Assembly (NCBI GenBank): GCA_015680685.1
Contig: MNCI01028444.1
Location: 117,494 to 181,493, forward strand
Source of the DNA: Gnetum montanum
Taxonomy: Eukaryota > Streptophyta > Gnetopsida > Gnetales > Gnetaceae
Reading direction: 5' to 3'
Length of the DNA stretch: 64,000 nucleotides
Shown here: positions 1 to 12,865 of the stretch, one piece after another
Numbering within the stretch: the stretch's first letter is position 1
Layout: the number at the start of each line of letters is the position of its first letter
Made by a program: the position numbers and the translations under genes
Notes under the pieces: generated by a model
Databases searched by the model: none
Told to the model about the DNA's origin: nothing
The model's input: the letters and a program-made list of their open reading frames with translations, nothing else

Positions 1-244
1 CCTCCAAAGGGTTAATGAATAGAATAACATTAAACCACTAATTTTTTAGAGTTTAACCATTCAAAAAAACTCTAGTAAACCTAAAATTAATTATTAATAT
101 TAAAATAATACTAAAATGATATCAAAATAATCAACGAAGCCATGATCACAACTTAGCCAAGTGTAACTACCCCAAGAGATAAGGTATTCCCAATGTTTCA
201 AGTTACACATTAAGTGTTAATCCTTGGTCATGTTGTGATTACAA
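1..244 (+). other. E0 spacer / leader of the accessory gene
   Basis: Non-coding leader before the accessory ATG at 245. A segment from about 140 matches the leader of E2 near 29140 (both read CACAACYTAGCCAAGT). An AAG|GTATTC step near 172 lies where E1 has a possible 5' splice site. No gene is seen here. Confidence 0.5.
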
Positions 245-3094
245 ATGGCACTTAGACCAAAATGCTCACAAGAAGGAGGACCATCACAACCAAACGACAA
301 ATGAGCTAGAATTGGAAGAGGCCAAGAAGAACAAGCTCAAGAGTAGGTAGCAGAAACTCATGTAACGGGGCCTCTTCGGAAGAATCTTGAAGTAGAATTT
401 GTTTAATAGATTTATAAAGAAGATGCTACGACTGAACAATCCCAAAGAGGAGAGGCACTAAGGCCTATATCAAGAATTGAGATCGCATTGACACAAGCCT
501 ACCTAAATAGGATCGAGCCTCGTGATGTTCAATGCTCAATTCTCCAAGAACTGAACTTTGGACCATTCTTGGAACATGCTCCACCAGAAGTTAAGACACA
601 ATTACAAACCTCTCCCATGTGGCCAATCATCACCATGAGTGGAGAGTAGTACATGGGAGTGACGTATCTCTTTTGGAATAGTAGGAAGGTAAGAGCCACT
701 ATGAGAATCAAGGACATCTAGGTGTCTTACTAGACAAAAGCAATTGCATAGGCACTTGGTGTGCCTGATTTTGGCACTCATTTGGTAGAAATCTCAATGT
801 AAGAAAATCATAAGGCTAAAATAGAGTAGACCCAATGGTGGTATGGGGTTGACAGTAAGGAGTTTGATGCGCTCACATCTGCAAAGCAAATATATTTCAA
901 GATAGTGACCTACCATGTTAATCTGATGGTGGAGCCTAGTAAGGTGATAGCCTTCTCACCCGTGCCTATGCTACTCTAAGCTAAAAATTCATAGTTAACC
1001 TTCCATAGCTAATCTATTTGGAGATAGAGAAGTGTTTCAAGAATAATGAACATGGAAGGAAAACCTTGTCATTTCCATGTCTAATTAGAAAACTTTACAA
1101 AAGGGTAGGGATAGTCTGTTATGTCCATGATATGATTCGACATACTCCCATGGCCTCTTGGTTTGAAATGATGAAAGACAATACTCCTATTGTATCAAAA
1201 GAAGAGGAGTAGCAACCTCAATCACCCACTTAAGAAACAATGTTGGAGACCTAGATAGCCATTAAGTGCTTGCATGAAATCCAAAAATAGCTCTTGCAAG
1301 AGTAGAAGTAGTGAGCAAGAACCAGTGGTGGGGACCCATTTTTGTACTGTCCTGCAATGAGTCACCTCAATGAAGTGGCTCGAATGATAAGCTAGATGGA
1401 GGGAGATGGGCTAATATTCTTAGCACAAAGAACATAGCTACCCATGAGGTTGAATCTTAGTGCCTGAGAGGTAACGATGTCTCTCTTGTAATAATAGTAA
1501 TTTCCAAAAATCTTTGGAAATGTCGCTACCCTTTTCGTGTGCTTAGAGGGAAAAGATGTAACTGTCTTGGTGATGCGACATTAAGGGTAAGAGATAGCAG
1601 TAGAAGTGGTTACTGATAGAATCACTGAAGCATTGAATGCACCTATGACACCTATACTAGATGTTTCTACATTAGAGATGCATAGACATCCATAGGGATT
1701 GTTACTAGAATACTGAGTGCAACCCAACATGAAGAGTTGCTAGATCGACTAGTGAGAACTGGGCAACCAATTTTAGGTATCTTTAAATTTCTAGATAATA
1801 TCACCATAACCCAGTTGGAGCTACTTGAGATAAAGGGGAAGTACATCATTCTATAAGGATAACTCAAAATAACTCAAGCACAAAACTAATGCTTGGCTAT
1901 AGAATTTGCTAAATTAATAGCCTAATTTGTTGATCCTAGACTTCTCAACTTTGCACTGATAAGAGATGAATCTTTTTAATAGCTTCAAGATAGACTCAAA
2001 TAGATTAAGGTGGGAATGATGATGGCTATATTTGACCAGTTTGTGGCCAAGGCAAAAACATATTTAGTTTAAAAGGACTTGGTCCAGATGCACCAAGAGA
2101 ATGAGATGCTGACTATAAAAAATCATTGCCTGTAGAATGTTGATGCGTAGAAACAACAAATGCAAGAATTTATCCATCAATAGCAGGAGCAACTAACTAG
2201 GGTGAACACTAAGCTTAGGAGATTGATAGTGGAGAATAGAAATCTCTCCATGGAGGAAGTCCATGCCTTACATAAAAAATCTATGATTAAAATTACTACC
2301 TAGAAGAACAAGGCTCTCAAATTTGAGAGAGTCAAAGATCACTGCAAAGATTAGGTTGGCCTACAAAAATAAGTAAATGAAAAAGACATCTAGATGGCTA
2401 AGGCAAAAGTCAATGAGGCTCTTCAACAACTCTAACAAGGAAAAGAGGTGTGACAATCTATCATTGATAGGATAAATGCCTACAATAAAGCAGAGATCTA
2501 CATGAAGGAGTTGTAGATAGAAGAGATGACTAAATACATGGAGCTCACCAATCTTTGATATGCAAACCTAGCGATGCTAACTACCAGACAACCATGGTCA
2601 AAGTTGGAAAAGGAGATGGCCATCTCATACTTGTTGTAAAAGGTAGAGTTCAAGCACCACAAGGAGACCAAGCAAAAGCTTGAGACTACAAATGCTAAAC
2701 TTGAAGTTCTCATGGAAAGATTTACTGATCAAAGATTAATTACTAGGAACTTGGTTAGAAGAATGAACAACTACTAGAACTTGCAGATTATAATTAGGAT
2801 GCTCGACATTAAATAAAAATAATTTACTGCCTAGTTTGTCAATGTCAAGGAGCTTTTTCAACAATATCCTATCCTTGGGATATACCCATTCTAACCCAAA
2901 TTGGAAAAGTTGTATGGGTCATGCATGATCCCAAAAGTAGGAGGAGAAGATGAAAGCATTGTTGGATGCTTTTTGTCTTCCACCAAAAGTTGCTACAGTA
3001 GTAGGAAAACCATAACAGCCTCAACCACTATGTGCACTTGAAGTGGGAGAAGGTCCCTTAGAACGTCAAAAGCCTCCACTGTCTAGGACTATTT
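245..3094 (+). pseudogene. E0 accessory gene (transposon-protein-like domain plus coiled coil), decayed
   Basis: This is a broken copy of the accessory gene that lies between pol and the 3' LTR in this element group. The ATG at 245 opens a basic start (MALRPK) like MATKR in E1 and MAPK in E3 and E4. Conserved blocks follow in order: LNFGPF near 550, a YFKI-type block near 890, and LSFPCLIRKLYKRVGI near 1065. The last is the most recognisable part of the plant 'putative plant transposon protein' domain. From about 2030 to 2740 the translation is rich in E, K, Q and L with heptad spacing, indicating a coiled coil. Many in-frame stops and several frame changes show it is dead. The domain name is from memory of the family; the function is unknown. 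No membrane segment of an envelope protein is apparent. Confidence 0.65.
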
Positions 3095-3310
3095 AAACTT
3101 CTCCATCATCTTCATGCCATTAGAGGAGAAAGTGTTTGTCAAATTTTATCTTGGTGTTTAATTTTGTAGTCCTGAATACCATAAAATTTTGTAATGATTG
3201 TATATTCATACACTTGGACACTTAGTGTTGGTTTGTGTTTGTTTATGTTTGTTATTAGTCAATAATTCCATATCTTCCCAAGTTTGTAAATAACTTAAGG
3301 ATGAGTTTTC

Positions 3311-3327
3311 ATTCAATTGTGCGAGTA
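3311..3327 (+). other. E0 polypurine tract (second-strand primer site)
   Basis: A purine-rich stretch directly before the 3' LTR, aligned with AATTGTGGGGGTA of E1. It is eroded here (GTGCGAGTA). Confidence 0.7.
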
Positions 3328-4147
3328 TGATGAATCATGGATTGGCTGCATCGACTTGGCCTCATTGACGCATAATTTGATGTGTTGACATGGCCCTGTC
3401 GATGTAGTGTCTATTTTTTCCTATAAATATGTGCTCACTCGTTATGTTTAGGGCATGTCTTATCATAGTTATAGTAGAGCTCTTACAGTTTTATCATTTG
3501 AAAGTTACAATATTTTTCTTAAGTGCCTCCAATAGGAGTCAAAAAGTGTATGGATTTTTATTCAAGTAATGATGTCCTAAGCACACTAGTATGATTGGCA
3601 TTAAAGATGAGCCTTTTGATCAAACCTTGTAGCACTTGGAATAGATTAATGATTTACTTTAGCATTTATTATTTTCATTAAGTACATGATTAATTAAGAT
3701 AAGTAAGGCATTAATTACTTAACTAATTAAGCTACATAGATTAAATACATAAGTATGACCACTTCGAGTATAACATACAACTCTTGGTAATCCCAACAGC
3801 TCTTAACGCTTGTTAACCTAGCAGTGTTGTATGCATTTAAGATGTGTACCAAAAGTGGGACTGTATGCTTATGTTAGGATAGTTAGTTATTAACTAGCAG
3901 TTAGATTAGTTAAATTGGTTAATAAATTGAGTTTCAAGTTGTTATCAATTTTAGGCAGATAAAATAAAAAAAATAACAAAAATCATGTATCCCAGTTACA
4001 CTTAACCATAAAAATAAGCCTCACAAGTGTAGTTGGGAGGACAATGATCATCATGATTAGATTTTATTTCCTAGAACTAGCATACTTAGGAACTTAAGAT
4101 CTACAGAATTTGTATGGTTGGGTGGAGGGTATACTCATTGCTCATCA
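3328..4147 (+). repeat. E0 3' LTR
   Basis: 820 bp from TGATGAATCA to TCATCA. It carries a TATA box (CCTATAAATA, about 3420) and an AATAAA-like signal in the position seen in the other LTRs. The U3 before the TATA box has repeated short words built on TTGATG/CATTGACG, like the U3 of E5. Confidence 0.88.
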
Positions 4148-4155
4148 ATCTCAGA

Positions 4156-6178
4156 AGTGTTCTTTGAGTCTTTGATGTTTCTTAGCCTCATTTTTTTTCC
4201 ATGCGTTGATTTCAATAGCTAATTTCTATTTAATGACACATACCTTCTTCATAGAGAGGATTCTATTTTCTCTTGCAAGGTGGCTCATATCTTGGTTGAT
4301 CCTCATTAGTTACTATTTCAACTGATAGAAACTTCCTTCTAGAATGGTTTTTTTTTTCTTTTCTACTATGGTCAACGTCATGTTGTTTACAACTAGTTAT
4401 TTATTTTCTTCTTGTAAGGTAGCAGGTGCTTTGGCATGGGCATATGATTAGGCTTTTCTTTATCATCTGCTATGTATTTATTATTCTTAAGGAGGAAATT
4501 GATTTTCTTAGTTTTGAATTGTGCTATTTGATCTAGTGCTATGAACTAAGTTGGATCTCTCCTTTCTATTCTCAGGGCTACAAGCTCTTCTTGTAATTGG
4601 CTAAGCTCATTCTCAGCATGCTTTGCCCAAGTTTCGACAATGATTAATTTTCATTTGATGGTAATTAACTCAGTTTTTGTTGCAGTGACAACACTAAGAA
4701 TATCAAAGAGATTTGTCATAACTTTTCCTTTCTGTAATAGTCTATCAAATACATATTCATATTTCGCAAGAGTCATAGGGGTACCAGTTAGCATTTGAGT
4801 GTCTCTGGTTCTAGTAAGATCTACTAGTGGCACAACAAGTACATTGAATAATTCTTTGATGTGATCTATGATCACTTTTATGACTCCTACTACATCATGG
4901 TGCTGCATGATCACCACTATGGCTCCTTCTCTAGATTCAAGCACCACTTGGAACAATGAGTTGTTCCCAAAAATCTGTTGTGACCACTAAGCCTCTCCTC
5001 ATAACTGCAATGATATTTATCCATTGGCAAGATTGGTTGAAATCATTGGTATAACTACATCATCAACAACTTTAAATAGATTGTCCTCTTCTTTGCTTTC
5101 CAAATTGATAGTTTTTGGAATTTGTTGCAGATGACTCATTGAAGGTTTGTAATCTTACTTCTATGGTGGTGGAACTTGTGGTTTCTACTACTATTGTCTT
5201 GTAGTTTGGGTAGTCTTCTCAGTGCCTGGTTGTTGTTCTAATTGGTCCTTTTTGGGAGGCACTAGCTTGAGCATTTTTACATAGGAAGCATTTTGTGCCT
5301 TCCTTAATGCATCATTTGTATACCCTAGGCTACCAACTCATTTGCATAACTTTTGGATAAGGCAAGGAAATGGAAGTGTTAACTTCCTTACTTTCTTTTC
5401 CATGAATTGCCTTTCAATTTCTATGAAGCAGAGGTGAGTGATGTTTACATTGAACTTTCCCATTAATATTGCACTCCCTCTAGCTACATATGTAGATATT
5501 TGATTCAATCTCTTGGTAGGAAATAGGTGATAAGTACCAATTTTGAAGTAGATATTTTCTTTTCTAGTCAATTCATTGTATTCTTTATCTTCCTTTCCAT
5601 ACATCCACTAAAACCATAGCTTCCTGGTATCTGTGTTGAATTTGGTTGATATTTGTGCCACCTTTTCTCCTTAATTAGGCACATTCAACACCTATGTGAT
5701 TCCCTTAACTGATTAAGATACTAAGATTCCTTCAATTTTGACTGTAGCATTAGCTTCTTAACTTTGCCAAAACTGGAGTTTTTCTCCTAAATACCACTCT
5801 CCATTATTTGTCAGAGTATGCCACAAAGAAGATGACTGACGTTGGGCCTTAACAACTTCTAGTGAAAATTCCAAAAATAGATGAAATTTGAGTTCCACAA
5901 TGATTGTTTACATGGATGGATTTTTCCTGAATAGCCTAAAGGCATTCAGGTGACAGTGTAAGTTGTTGTCATAGGATAGGCATTAGTGGAACATCTACTT
6001 TTGTTTGAGAAGATTGCTCTATTATAGGAGTTTATTGATGAATGTTGAAGGATTGTGCCTCCTACTCTCCTTGTTTTGCTTATGGATTTTGCTCACTTAC
6101 TTGTCCTCTTCCATAACCTCCTGGTCTTTTGCCTGTCGATCATGGAAGTTCTCCTTATGCTCTTCGTTTTGGAGCCAT
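4156..6178 (-). pseudogene. E3 accessory gene, decayed and cut by E0
   Basis: The ATG (complement of 6176-6178) opens MAPKRRA, matching E4. The best-preserved block (5604-5338) has YFKIGTYHLF, then VARGSAILMGKF and LTLPFPCLIQKLCK. This is the core of the plant transposon-protein-like domain and equals the E1 block near 18010-18190. A second block (4956-4651) starts FQVVLESREGAIVV and aligns closely with E1 near 18600-18880. The coiled-coil tail is truncated because E0 inserted at 4148. Stop codons break the frame repeatedly. Confidence 0.65.
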
Positions 6179-6490
6179 CTATAATTAATTAAGTATTTGA
6201 AATTACTAGAGTATTCTCATAAATGAGCTCAATTTGGTACCTTACTCATACCCTTAGTTATATCAAGTTCTTAGTTCATTATGATTGTATAGTTGGAAAA
6301 TTTTTCAATAACAACCCTATTAGTACTTTAAATGAGTGGCATGATCAATTAAAAGTCTTCTTAAAGCTTTTTTAGCCCTAACATGAGTGATTTAATTTAA
6401 TAATTTATAATATGTCTCCTTATACTTATCCCTGTAATACCTTTTGGTTATTAGTAATTTTAAAAAATCAACTCCAATTTCCCCTTACTA

Positions 6491-6510
6491 GCATCCCCCC
6501 ACAACTAAGG
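6491..6510 (-). other. E3 internal polypurine-tract-like site
   Basis: On the minus strand it reads CCTTAGTTGTGGGGGGATGC, very close to the polypurine tract before the 3' LTRs, but it lies about 310 bp upstream of the accessory ATG. E1 and E4 have the same thing at the same place. Confidence 0.5.
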
Positions 6511-6680
6511 TGATCACCTCAGGATCACATAGATTAAAAAATCACATAAATTGGGGCAATAATGAGCAAGTTATAGACACTAGAAGATGGAGGGTTAGAG
6601 CTCTTAGCTAGAAATAAAAATTGGCAACAACTCCCTTCTTATGGAATTCAGAAATGAAAAATTTTCCTAGCGTCCCTGCA

Positions 6681-6765
6681 TTCTATATAGTTTTATGGAT
6701 GCAATATTGTAAATGTGACATTGTAGGTGCCTATGATATCATAGATACAATGTCACCATAGAAAA
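6681..6765 (-). promoter_or_regulatory. E3 internal promoter-like block for the accessory gene
   Basis: On the minus strand a run of short palindromic words is followed by CTATATAGAA (6681-6690), a TATA box about 500 bp before the accessory ATG. The array includes the perfect palindrome CTATGATATCATAG (6731-6744), flanked by the inverted pair GACATTGTA / TACAATGTC (6717-6754). Downstream, GGGAGTTGTTGC and AGAGCTCTA match the E1 leader. It is inferred to drive the accessory gene; no transcript evidence is available. Confidence 0.45.
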
Positions 6766-8682
6766 ATCAAAATTTCTGAATGTTTTTCTGGGAAAAAATT
6801 GAGTCCCATAGGGTAGTTGAAAGATATGTATCATGTTGAAAGAATCTTAAAATGGAGATGATGCTTCACTTGTGAAAATAAGCATTGAAAGTTTATGATT
6901 AAGGAATCTTGGGCTATGAAAGTATATGAGTTATTGATGGAATGGATGAGAAGACAACATTATTGTGTTATTAGAATAGATAGTGTGAATGATATGGGAA
7001 GGCTCAAGATGATGTGGAATTGCTTGGTAGATATAAGATACAACAATTATACAAGTGGGTCCTTCCCAAAGCAAGCTTTAGCCCTTAATACCCTTGTATA
7101 ACCATGCCTAAGAGTGTCCTTAGACAGTTAAGGAGTTGAATGTAACATATACCTCTCTAGCCAAACATGCATATTGGTACCACTAAATTGGAAAAGTAAC
7201 TCTATGTTATATAAAACCATAAGCTATGATTATTCAAATAGTGAGATGAAATGGGTTTAGAAAAGATTGCAGAACTTGGGACATGAGGTGTCTTACCATA
7301 GGCATACTAAATTCTTATGTTTTATTAGTGGTTAAAGTAATTGTTAGCCTTTCTATGCAAGATCCAAACCAAGTCCAAACAACATCCAATGACATTGCAT
7401 CATGTCATCTCTTGGAATTACAATTGTTAGACTATCAATGTTGCAAGAAATATTTTCACTTTCTAAGAAAAGAGTTTTATTCATAACATTTATTTTATTT
7501 GTAGATTTGTGAGAAGTCACATACCTTTAGGCATGGGTAACATGTGTTTCTAGTGGGATCCTTAGAAATTTATTTTGTGCTCTTTTATTTTTTAACTATG
7601 CCAACCCTTGAAGGTAGCACTTATTTTACTCTTACTTCCATTTTTCTTAATATCTACAAAGATATAATAAAACCTTAGTAACATGATAGAACTTACAATA
7701 ATAATCCAAAAAGAATCCACAAGTTCCCTTGATGTCACTCCCTTTTCATTCTACCTTGGTTCTTCGCTTTTCTGTCTAGGCATAATGATCACAAGTTTAT
7801 TCTTAGTTTGATGCTAAAAAGAATATCATTATGGCCATGGTAAGAACCTATTATTATTGGAATGGATGGATGGATGGATGATGTGGGCTCACTATGCAAA
7901 TAATCAGTCTCTTATGACTTGATATCATAGAGAAATTTTCACCTTATTAGGCTACATCTTGCCTTTATTTAAACATGTTTTATTAATGATCAAAAATTAT
8001 TTACAAAAGGTTTGAAACAAAGTATAAAAGAAATGGAAAATATGGTAAAAATTATGAAAAAGTATAAATAATGAAAAATGTTGAAGAATTAAAAAATATT
8101 AAAGAATGTGAAAAATTGAAGAAATGAGAAAGTATAAAAGAATTAGAAAAATGTAAAAGAATGTGAAAAATGAAAAGAAAATGAAAAAGCGCTTATTAAT
8201 TCCCAAGTCATGATAGGGCATCTCCCTGACAACTGAACTTTTGAGCAAGTGTTTGGAAAATGCTACCTAGGCCTTCTAGATTATACACTTTGAGTGGTTC
8301 ACTTATCATTTTTAGGGATTTAACTTTGTTATGATTATTCCATGTGATCTTGATGGTAGTTGAGTTTTGATCATCTAAGTTCTTGTTTCCTTTCCTACTG
8401 ATCTATGTTTATGAGTTAATATTTTCATTTCCAAGTCCTTAGTTTTCTTCAAATAAGAATTAATAAGTGTTTTAGGTGTTTCCATGCATATGTTAGACAA
8501 ATTAAAGTTCTTAGTTAGTGGCCATAGGGTGTCTTTTGGTTTTGTGGTTGCTGCTCTTTTGATTACACACACTAGTTTTTTGCTATTGTTGTGGACTAAT
8601 CAACTAATTGTGTTAGCATTCTGAGTAGTTGGTCCACTACTATATCCTTTTCTTTCAGTAGCTATTTATGGAATTCTTTATG
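6766..8682 (-). other. E3 spacer between protease and accessory gene
   Basis: No credible gene. It corresponds to the spacers of E1 (15439-16740) and E4 (45700-47040). Between 8010 and 8190 the plus strand is almost pure A/G (pyrimidine-rich in the element's sense). A small (ATGG)n microsatellite lies near 7862-7880. RT, RNase H and integrase should lie between protease and this tract but are missing. Confidence 0.55.
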
Positions 8683-9020
8683 CATGGATGACTCCATGTT
8701 TTTCCTCTTTCAAGATCTCCATGGATAAATCTCTCAGGTTTAGCCTAGCATCAATGATGTTAAGCCATGTCCTCCCCATGATGAATAAGCATTCCTTATT
8801 AGTATCCTTCACATTGATCACCAAGAAGTCTTCTAGATAGGACCACCCGTTGATAGTGATCACTATGTTGTCAATCTATTCCAAAGGGATGGCAATAGAT
8901 TGATCTACAAGCTCCAACATGATGTTGCATTTCTTGAATAGTGGTAGGTTCCATGTTTGATATCTATCGTAGGAGATTAAATTAACTCTGGAACTTGAGC
9001 CTAATAGAACTTTGCATAGT
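8683..9020 (-). pseudogene. E3 protease remnant
   Basis: The translation matches the aspartic protease of E2 and E5. It has the active-site region, VNLIS after it, and the downstream flap-like block LFIMGRTWLNIIDARL (8863-8683). The catalytic D-S-G triplet reads G-S-S, so the enzyme is dead. In a live element it would cut the Gag-Pol polyprotein. Confidence 0.6.
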
Positions 9021-9299
9021 AGATTCCTAAATACTCATAGATAGATCAAAGAAACTCTTGGGTTAATTTGCTTTTGCTAAGTGGCCTTGCTTTAATCCAA
9101 TTGGTAACAAATGCAATAAGCATGATAGTTTGTATTTTCAAGCTTGATGATGATGAAAGCTTGTCAAAAGTAAGAATATCTATTTTAGGAGAAGATGGTC
9201 TTGATGAAGCTCCTATTATACCAACTTTCGCTAGACTTTTCCTAAAGAAAGGACATTTCTTTATTTGGCCTTAGCATTACTGGTGAGATCTTTTATTCA

Positions 9300-11297
9300 T
9301 ACATTTACTACCCTTACAACTTTCTTTTGTTGTGGCTGTGATGGCAATTCACCTTGCATTGTAGGTGGTGGAAAAGGTTTGGATTGGGATTTGAAAGATT
9401 AGCTGCTTATGGGTGCATATGCAAGTATGGATTAGTCCTTGTTGGTGATAGATAGTGGTATTCTGGTGGGAGATATTGTGGATTTTGAATAGTTTTATTC
9501 ACTAGTGAGATCAAATTCTGGACATGGTATCCATAAGGATCAAGTTGTCAATATGGATACTGTTGGTGTAGTGGTGGCATGGCCCATGATTGCGACTATT
9601 GCCACTTCTAATGGTACTACTTCTACAGCTACGACAAGGCTTCACTAGGATAGTATGTTAGTTGAGATTATTGTCTATATTTACCTTGAAGATAAGGTAA
9701 CTGTTTGGACATTTGTTTTTAACAAATTGTGGGTTAAGTGTGTATGTCCTAGTTTCTTGCAAATGTACCATGATTGGACAACATCCCTTAGGATGTTCAT
9801 ACTATCACTTGGTGCAACCTTCATCATCTATGGAGCTAGTGTCTGAGTGCCCAGCTACTAAAGCAACTTTGTCCTTTTGTCCAAATTCCCTCTTCTTCTT
9901 TTTTTCTCTACCTCTGTTGAGTACTTGTTCTACTTTCTCCTCCATACTATTTAGTATTGTTGTACATAGTTCATCTACCAAATCCCACATTTTTGCTACT
10001 AGTGCTACTACATCAGCAACATATTTTTGAATTGATAGCATCTCTTTCCATATGACCTTGTTCAAGGTTTCTTCTTCTTGGGTTTCATAGACTCATATAT
10101 CTCTTTTCCTAATGAATGGATCCCTATTGTATTCTTCAGTTGATTTCCTTTTTCTGAGTTCTTCTTCTTTTGCCACTTGATATATGAGTCTTTGAATCTA
10201 ATGGGTAGTTAATTCTGATAGTCTTCCTTGGGAATAAACCCCAAGGGTCTCTCTTGTTTTGCTTCGCAACCCATCTATGATGTGCCTTAGTTGTTCCTTT
10301 GATGAAAATCTATGGCCCAGGCATCTATGTAATAGTGAATAATATCTACCCATTGCTACATCAAGGGTCTCGTGGATAGGTATGATATTTATGATTATAG
10401 ATTTCAAGCATGGTACTCTAGTGTTTGATGGATTCATGTTCTAGTGACCTATACTACCTTCCCGCTTCCTTCACAAGTGTTCTAGGAAATAACTTCAGTT
10501 TTTTCCAGTCACTCTCTATGTTTTGAAGGACACAAGCATCATGGAATGTTTGAAGGTGATACTAAGGATCAATGTTGTTCATGTCTAGTCATTCAGAAAT
10601 GTTTGAAGGTCATACTGAGAGATAGCATCGTGGACATGTTATTCATATCTAGTCATTTGAATGTTGATCAAGCATCATGGACATGTTATTCATATCTAGT
10701 CATTTGATTTAGCTATCTCTCACATGCCTAGTTGTTATGTATACTACTTCCTAAATGTTGATCATGCTCTGGGTTGCCATAAGGGGTTCATCATCATGAT
10801 CAGGTTCATAGGCTCTGTGGTAGCAGTGATTCCTTCTATGCTTGCATCTCTCTTGATCCTTTCTTCTATCTCTATGCCTTTTTCTTTCATACTCCTCATC
10901 TTCTAAATTAGAATACCTTGAGTATTGGCCATGATAACCATGAGATCTTTTTTTCCTATGAAAGTCTCAATACTTTTGTTGTCTCTTATCATAGTCTTAT
11001 GATGATTGTGATGAAGTAGAGGAGGTAGCAAAAGAACGATGCCAACTAGTTCTCCTTTCATGACTCTTGCAAGTTTCCTTGTAGGACTTAGTAAGATCCC
11101 TTGGCCTAGAGTCCCACTTATTTCTTGAGTTAGTAGCCTCCCCCTTGTGTGTCTCTACTAGAGTAAAGTGAAGTTAGGCTTTGACAAGTTCCTCTAGTCT
11201 CATGATAGGTGTTTTTGATGGCTCCTCATGATTTTTGTGGAGTTGTTTCGAAATGAACTAATTAGCATCAAGCTCTTTTATGACAATAGATGTGTTG
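9300..11297 (-). pseudogene. E3 gag, main part
   Basis: This is a capsid-like Gag remnant. The clearest block (10437-10198) contains LDVAMGRYYSLLHRCLGH, HIIDGLRSKTRETLGVYSQG and LSEL, matching gag of E1, E2, E4 and E5. The proline- and tyrosine-rich tail towards 9300 is poorly preserved. The first part of the gene lies at 30847-30470, separated by E2. Frame breaks are numerous. Confidence 0.65.
10624..10707 (-). repeat. Local tandem duplication in E3 gag
   Basis: Two 37-bp copies, 10624-10660 and 10671-10707, differ only at a CG/CA position and are separated by 10 bp. Confidence 0.85.
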
Positions 11298-11302
11298 GTT
11301 TG
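11298..11302. repeat. E2 target-site duplication, left copy (GTTTG)
   Basis: GTTTG immediately before the TG of the E2 5' LTR, repeated at 30465-30469. Confidence 0.9.
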
Positions 11303-11994
11303 TGATGAGTCACATTTTGATTGGCTCCAATATCATATGCATAATATTAGGTCCTAAGATGCAATGTCAAATATTCAATTTTGCAAGGTATATGCTGGCC
11401 TATAAATATAGCACTTGGGCATAAGATTTCCATATAGTTTTTATCATAGCATAGCATAACTCTTGTAGTTTGTTTTCTCCAAAGTCAAGATATTTTCCAA
11501 AGTGCCCATAGCAAGAGTCATTGAGTTTATAGATCTTTATTCAAGCATTGTTGTACTTGAGCATGGTAGTTTGTGCAGAAATAAAGACAAACTTTCTGAT
11601 CAAACCTTACATCACCTTATCTAGCTTAAATATTTTATTTATGCATTTACTATTTTATGAAATTTCCTTTAATGTTTCTAAGTAATTAAGCCAAAGTAAG
11701 CTAGTTAGATTTAATAGCAGTTAATTAATTAAACACATAAGTATGACTACTTCAAGCATGCATATGACTCTTGGTAACCCCAGTAATGTTTAATGTTTAG
11801 TAACCTAGCAACGTTATACATGTTCAGAATGTGCAAAAAAAGTGGGATTAGATACTTATGTTAGGATAATTAGTTATTGATCAACAGTTAGATTAATTTA
11901 AATTGATTATAAATTACATTTCAACCTATTTTTAATTGTAGACAAATAAAATATAAAATAATAAAAATCATGTGTCTTAATTATCCTTAACCAT
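11303..11994 (+). repeat. E2 5' LTR, first part
   Basis: Starts TGATGAGTCACATT, with a TATA box (CCTATAAATA, about 11399-11408) and AATAAA near 11580. E1 interrupts it after AACCAT; the matching uninterrupted site in the 3' LTR is near 30288. Confidence 0.92.
11990..11994. repeat. E1 target-site duplication, left copy (ACCAT)
   Basis: ACCAT before the E1 LTR, repeated at 21157-21161. The empty-site sequence is visible in the E2 3' LTR, so this is certain. Confidence 0.95.
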
Positions 11995-12864
11995 TGATGA
12001 GTCATCTTTTTAGGGTCTTGATGTTGGATACGCGACATTAGGACTTCGACGTCATGTATCTGATGTTGGGGCTAATAAGTGATGTTGAATACCTGATGTT
12101 GCCTAATCTAGATCTCACCTATAAATACTGCACTTTGGCTTCCAAAGGACGTAGCTTAAAAAGTAGTAATAGATAGTTTTAGCTTTCTATTTCTTCTTTC
12201 CAATTTGTTATTCCTAGTGCATGCCCATAGTGTGATGTTTGTAATTGTACAACACCTTTGTTCAAGTGTGACGTACTTGGACACATTACATGACTGGCAA
12301 TAAAGATCAAGATTACTTCCATCATTGCAACATTCACTTAGATTAATATTATTATTTTAATTATTTAATGCTTTCTTTAGTTAAACATTTCCATTTAATG
12401 TTGTTTCCTATTCATGTTGTTAAGCAAAATGTGTACACCTTAATCATGAGTGTTTAAGTGTAAATACTTGGTTGCCTAGAGGTGTATCGTTTGGCACTAG
12501 TGACGTACACTTGGTAATCCTAGAAGTAGCTCCATGAAGTCCAAGATGTATATGGATGATTAAGAGCAAAGACCATCACCTTAGGCTAATTTAGACTTTG
12601 TTTCTATTATTCATTTGTTAATCAATTTATCTCTTTCTGTCAGGAGTAGCATAGCATAGAATTAGGAACCACATCATATGCCTCACTTTGGACTAAACCA
12701 TACGTGAAAAATTTACCATTAGTCCAAGTGGGAAGACAACGAATTGCAATTAAGGCATAATAATCTAGATGCTACAACTAGTTCCATCCATGAAATTTGA
12801 CCAAATTGGGCATGAATGCTTGTAATTCATATGGTTGGGCATAGGGGTACATTGTTTCTCATCA
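11995..12864 (+). repeat. E1 5' LTR
   Basis: Begins TGATGAGTCATC and ends TCATCA. Short repeated words of the kind GATGTTG / GACATTAGG / GACGTCATG fill the 100 bp before the TATA box (CCTATAAATA, 12118-12127). AATAAA is at 12299-12304. It differs from the 3' LTR mainly by C/T and G/A changes and a small deletion over the TATA region there. Confidence 0.95.
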
Positions 12865-12865
12865 T

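Larger units (their letters stand above)
1..4147 (+). mobile_element. E0: 3' part of an Athila-like Ty3/gypsy element
   Basis: This is the right-hand part of a plus-strand LTR retrotransposon cut by the window edge. It holds spacer, an accessory gene (245 to about 3094), a polypurine tract and a 3' LTR ending TCATCA at 4147. The next base returns to the minus-strand accessory gene of E3, so E0 is inserted in E3. The expected 5-bp target duplication on this side is ATCTC (4148-4152); its partner lies off the window. The LTR resembles that of E5 more than those of E1, E2 or E4. Whether E0 carried pol cannot be seen. Confidence 0.85.

Noticed and set aside
8010-8190. Possible satellite array
   Set aside because: The GAAAAATG-like words are not a regular tandem; it is a purine-rich tract equivalent to the spacer tract in sister elements.
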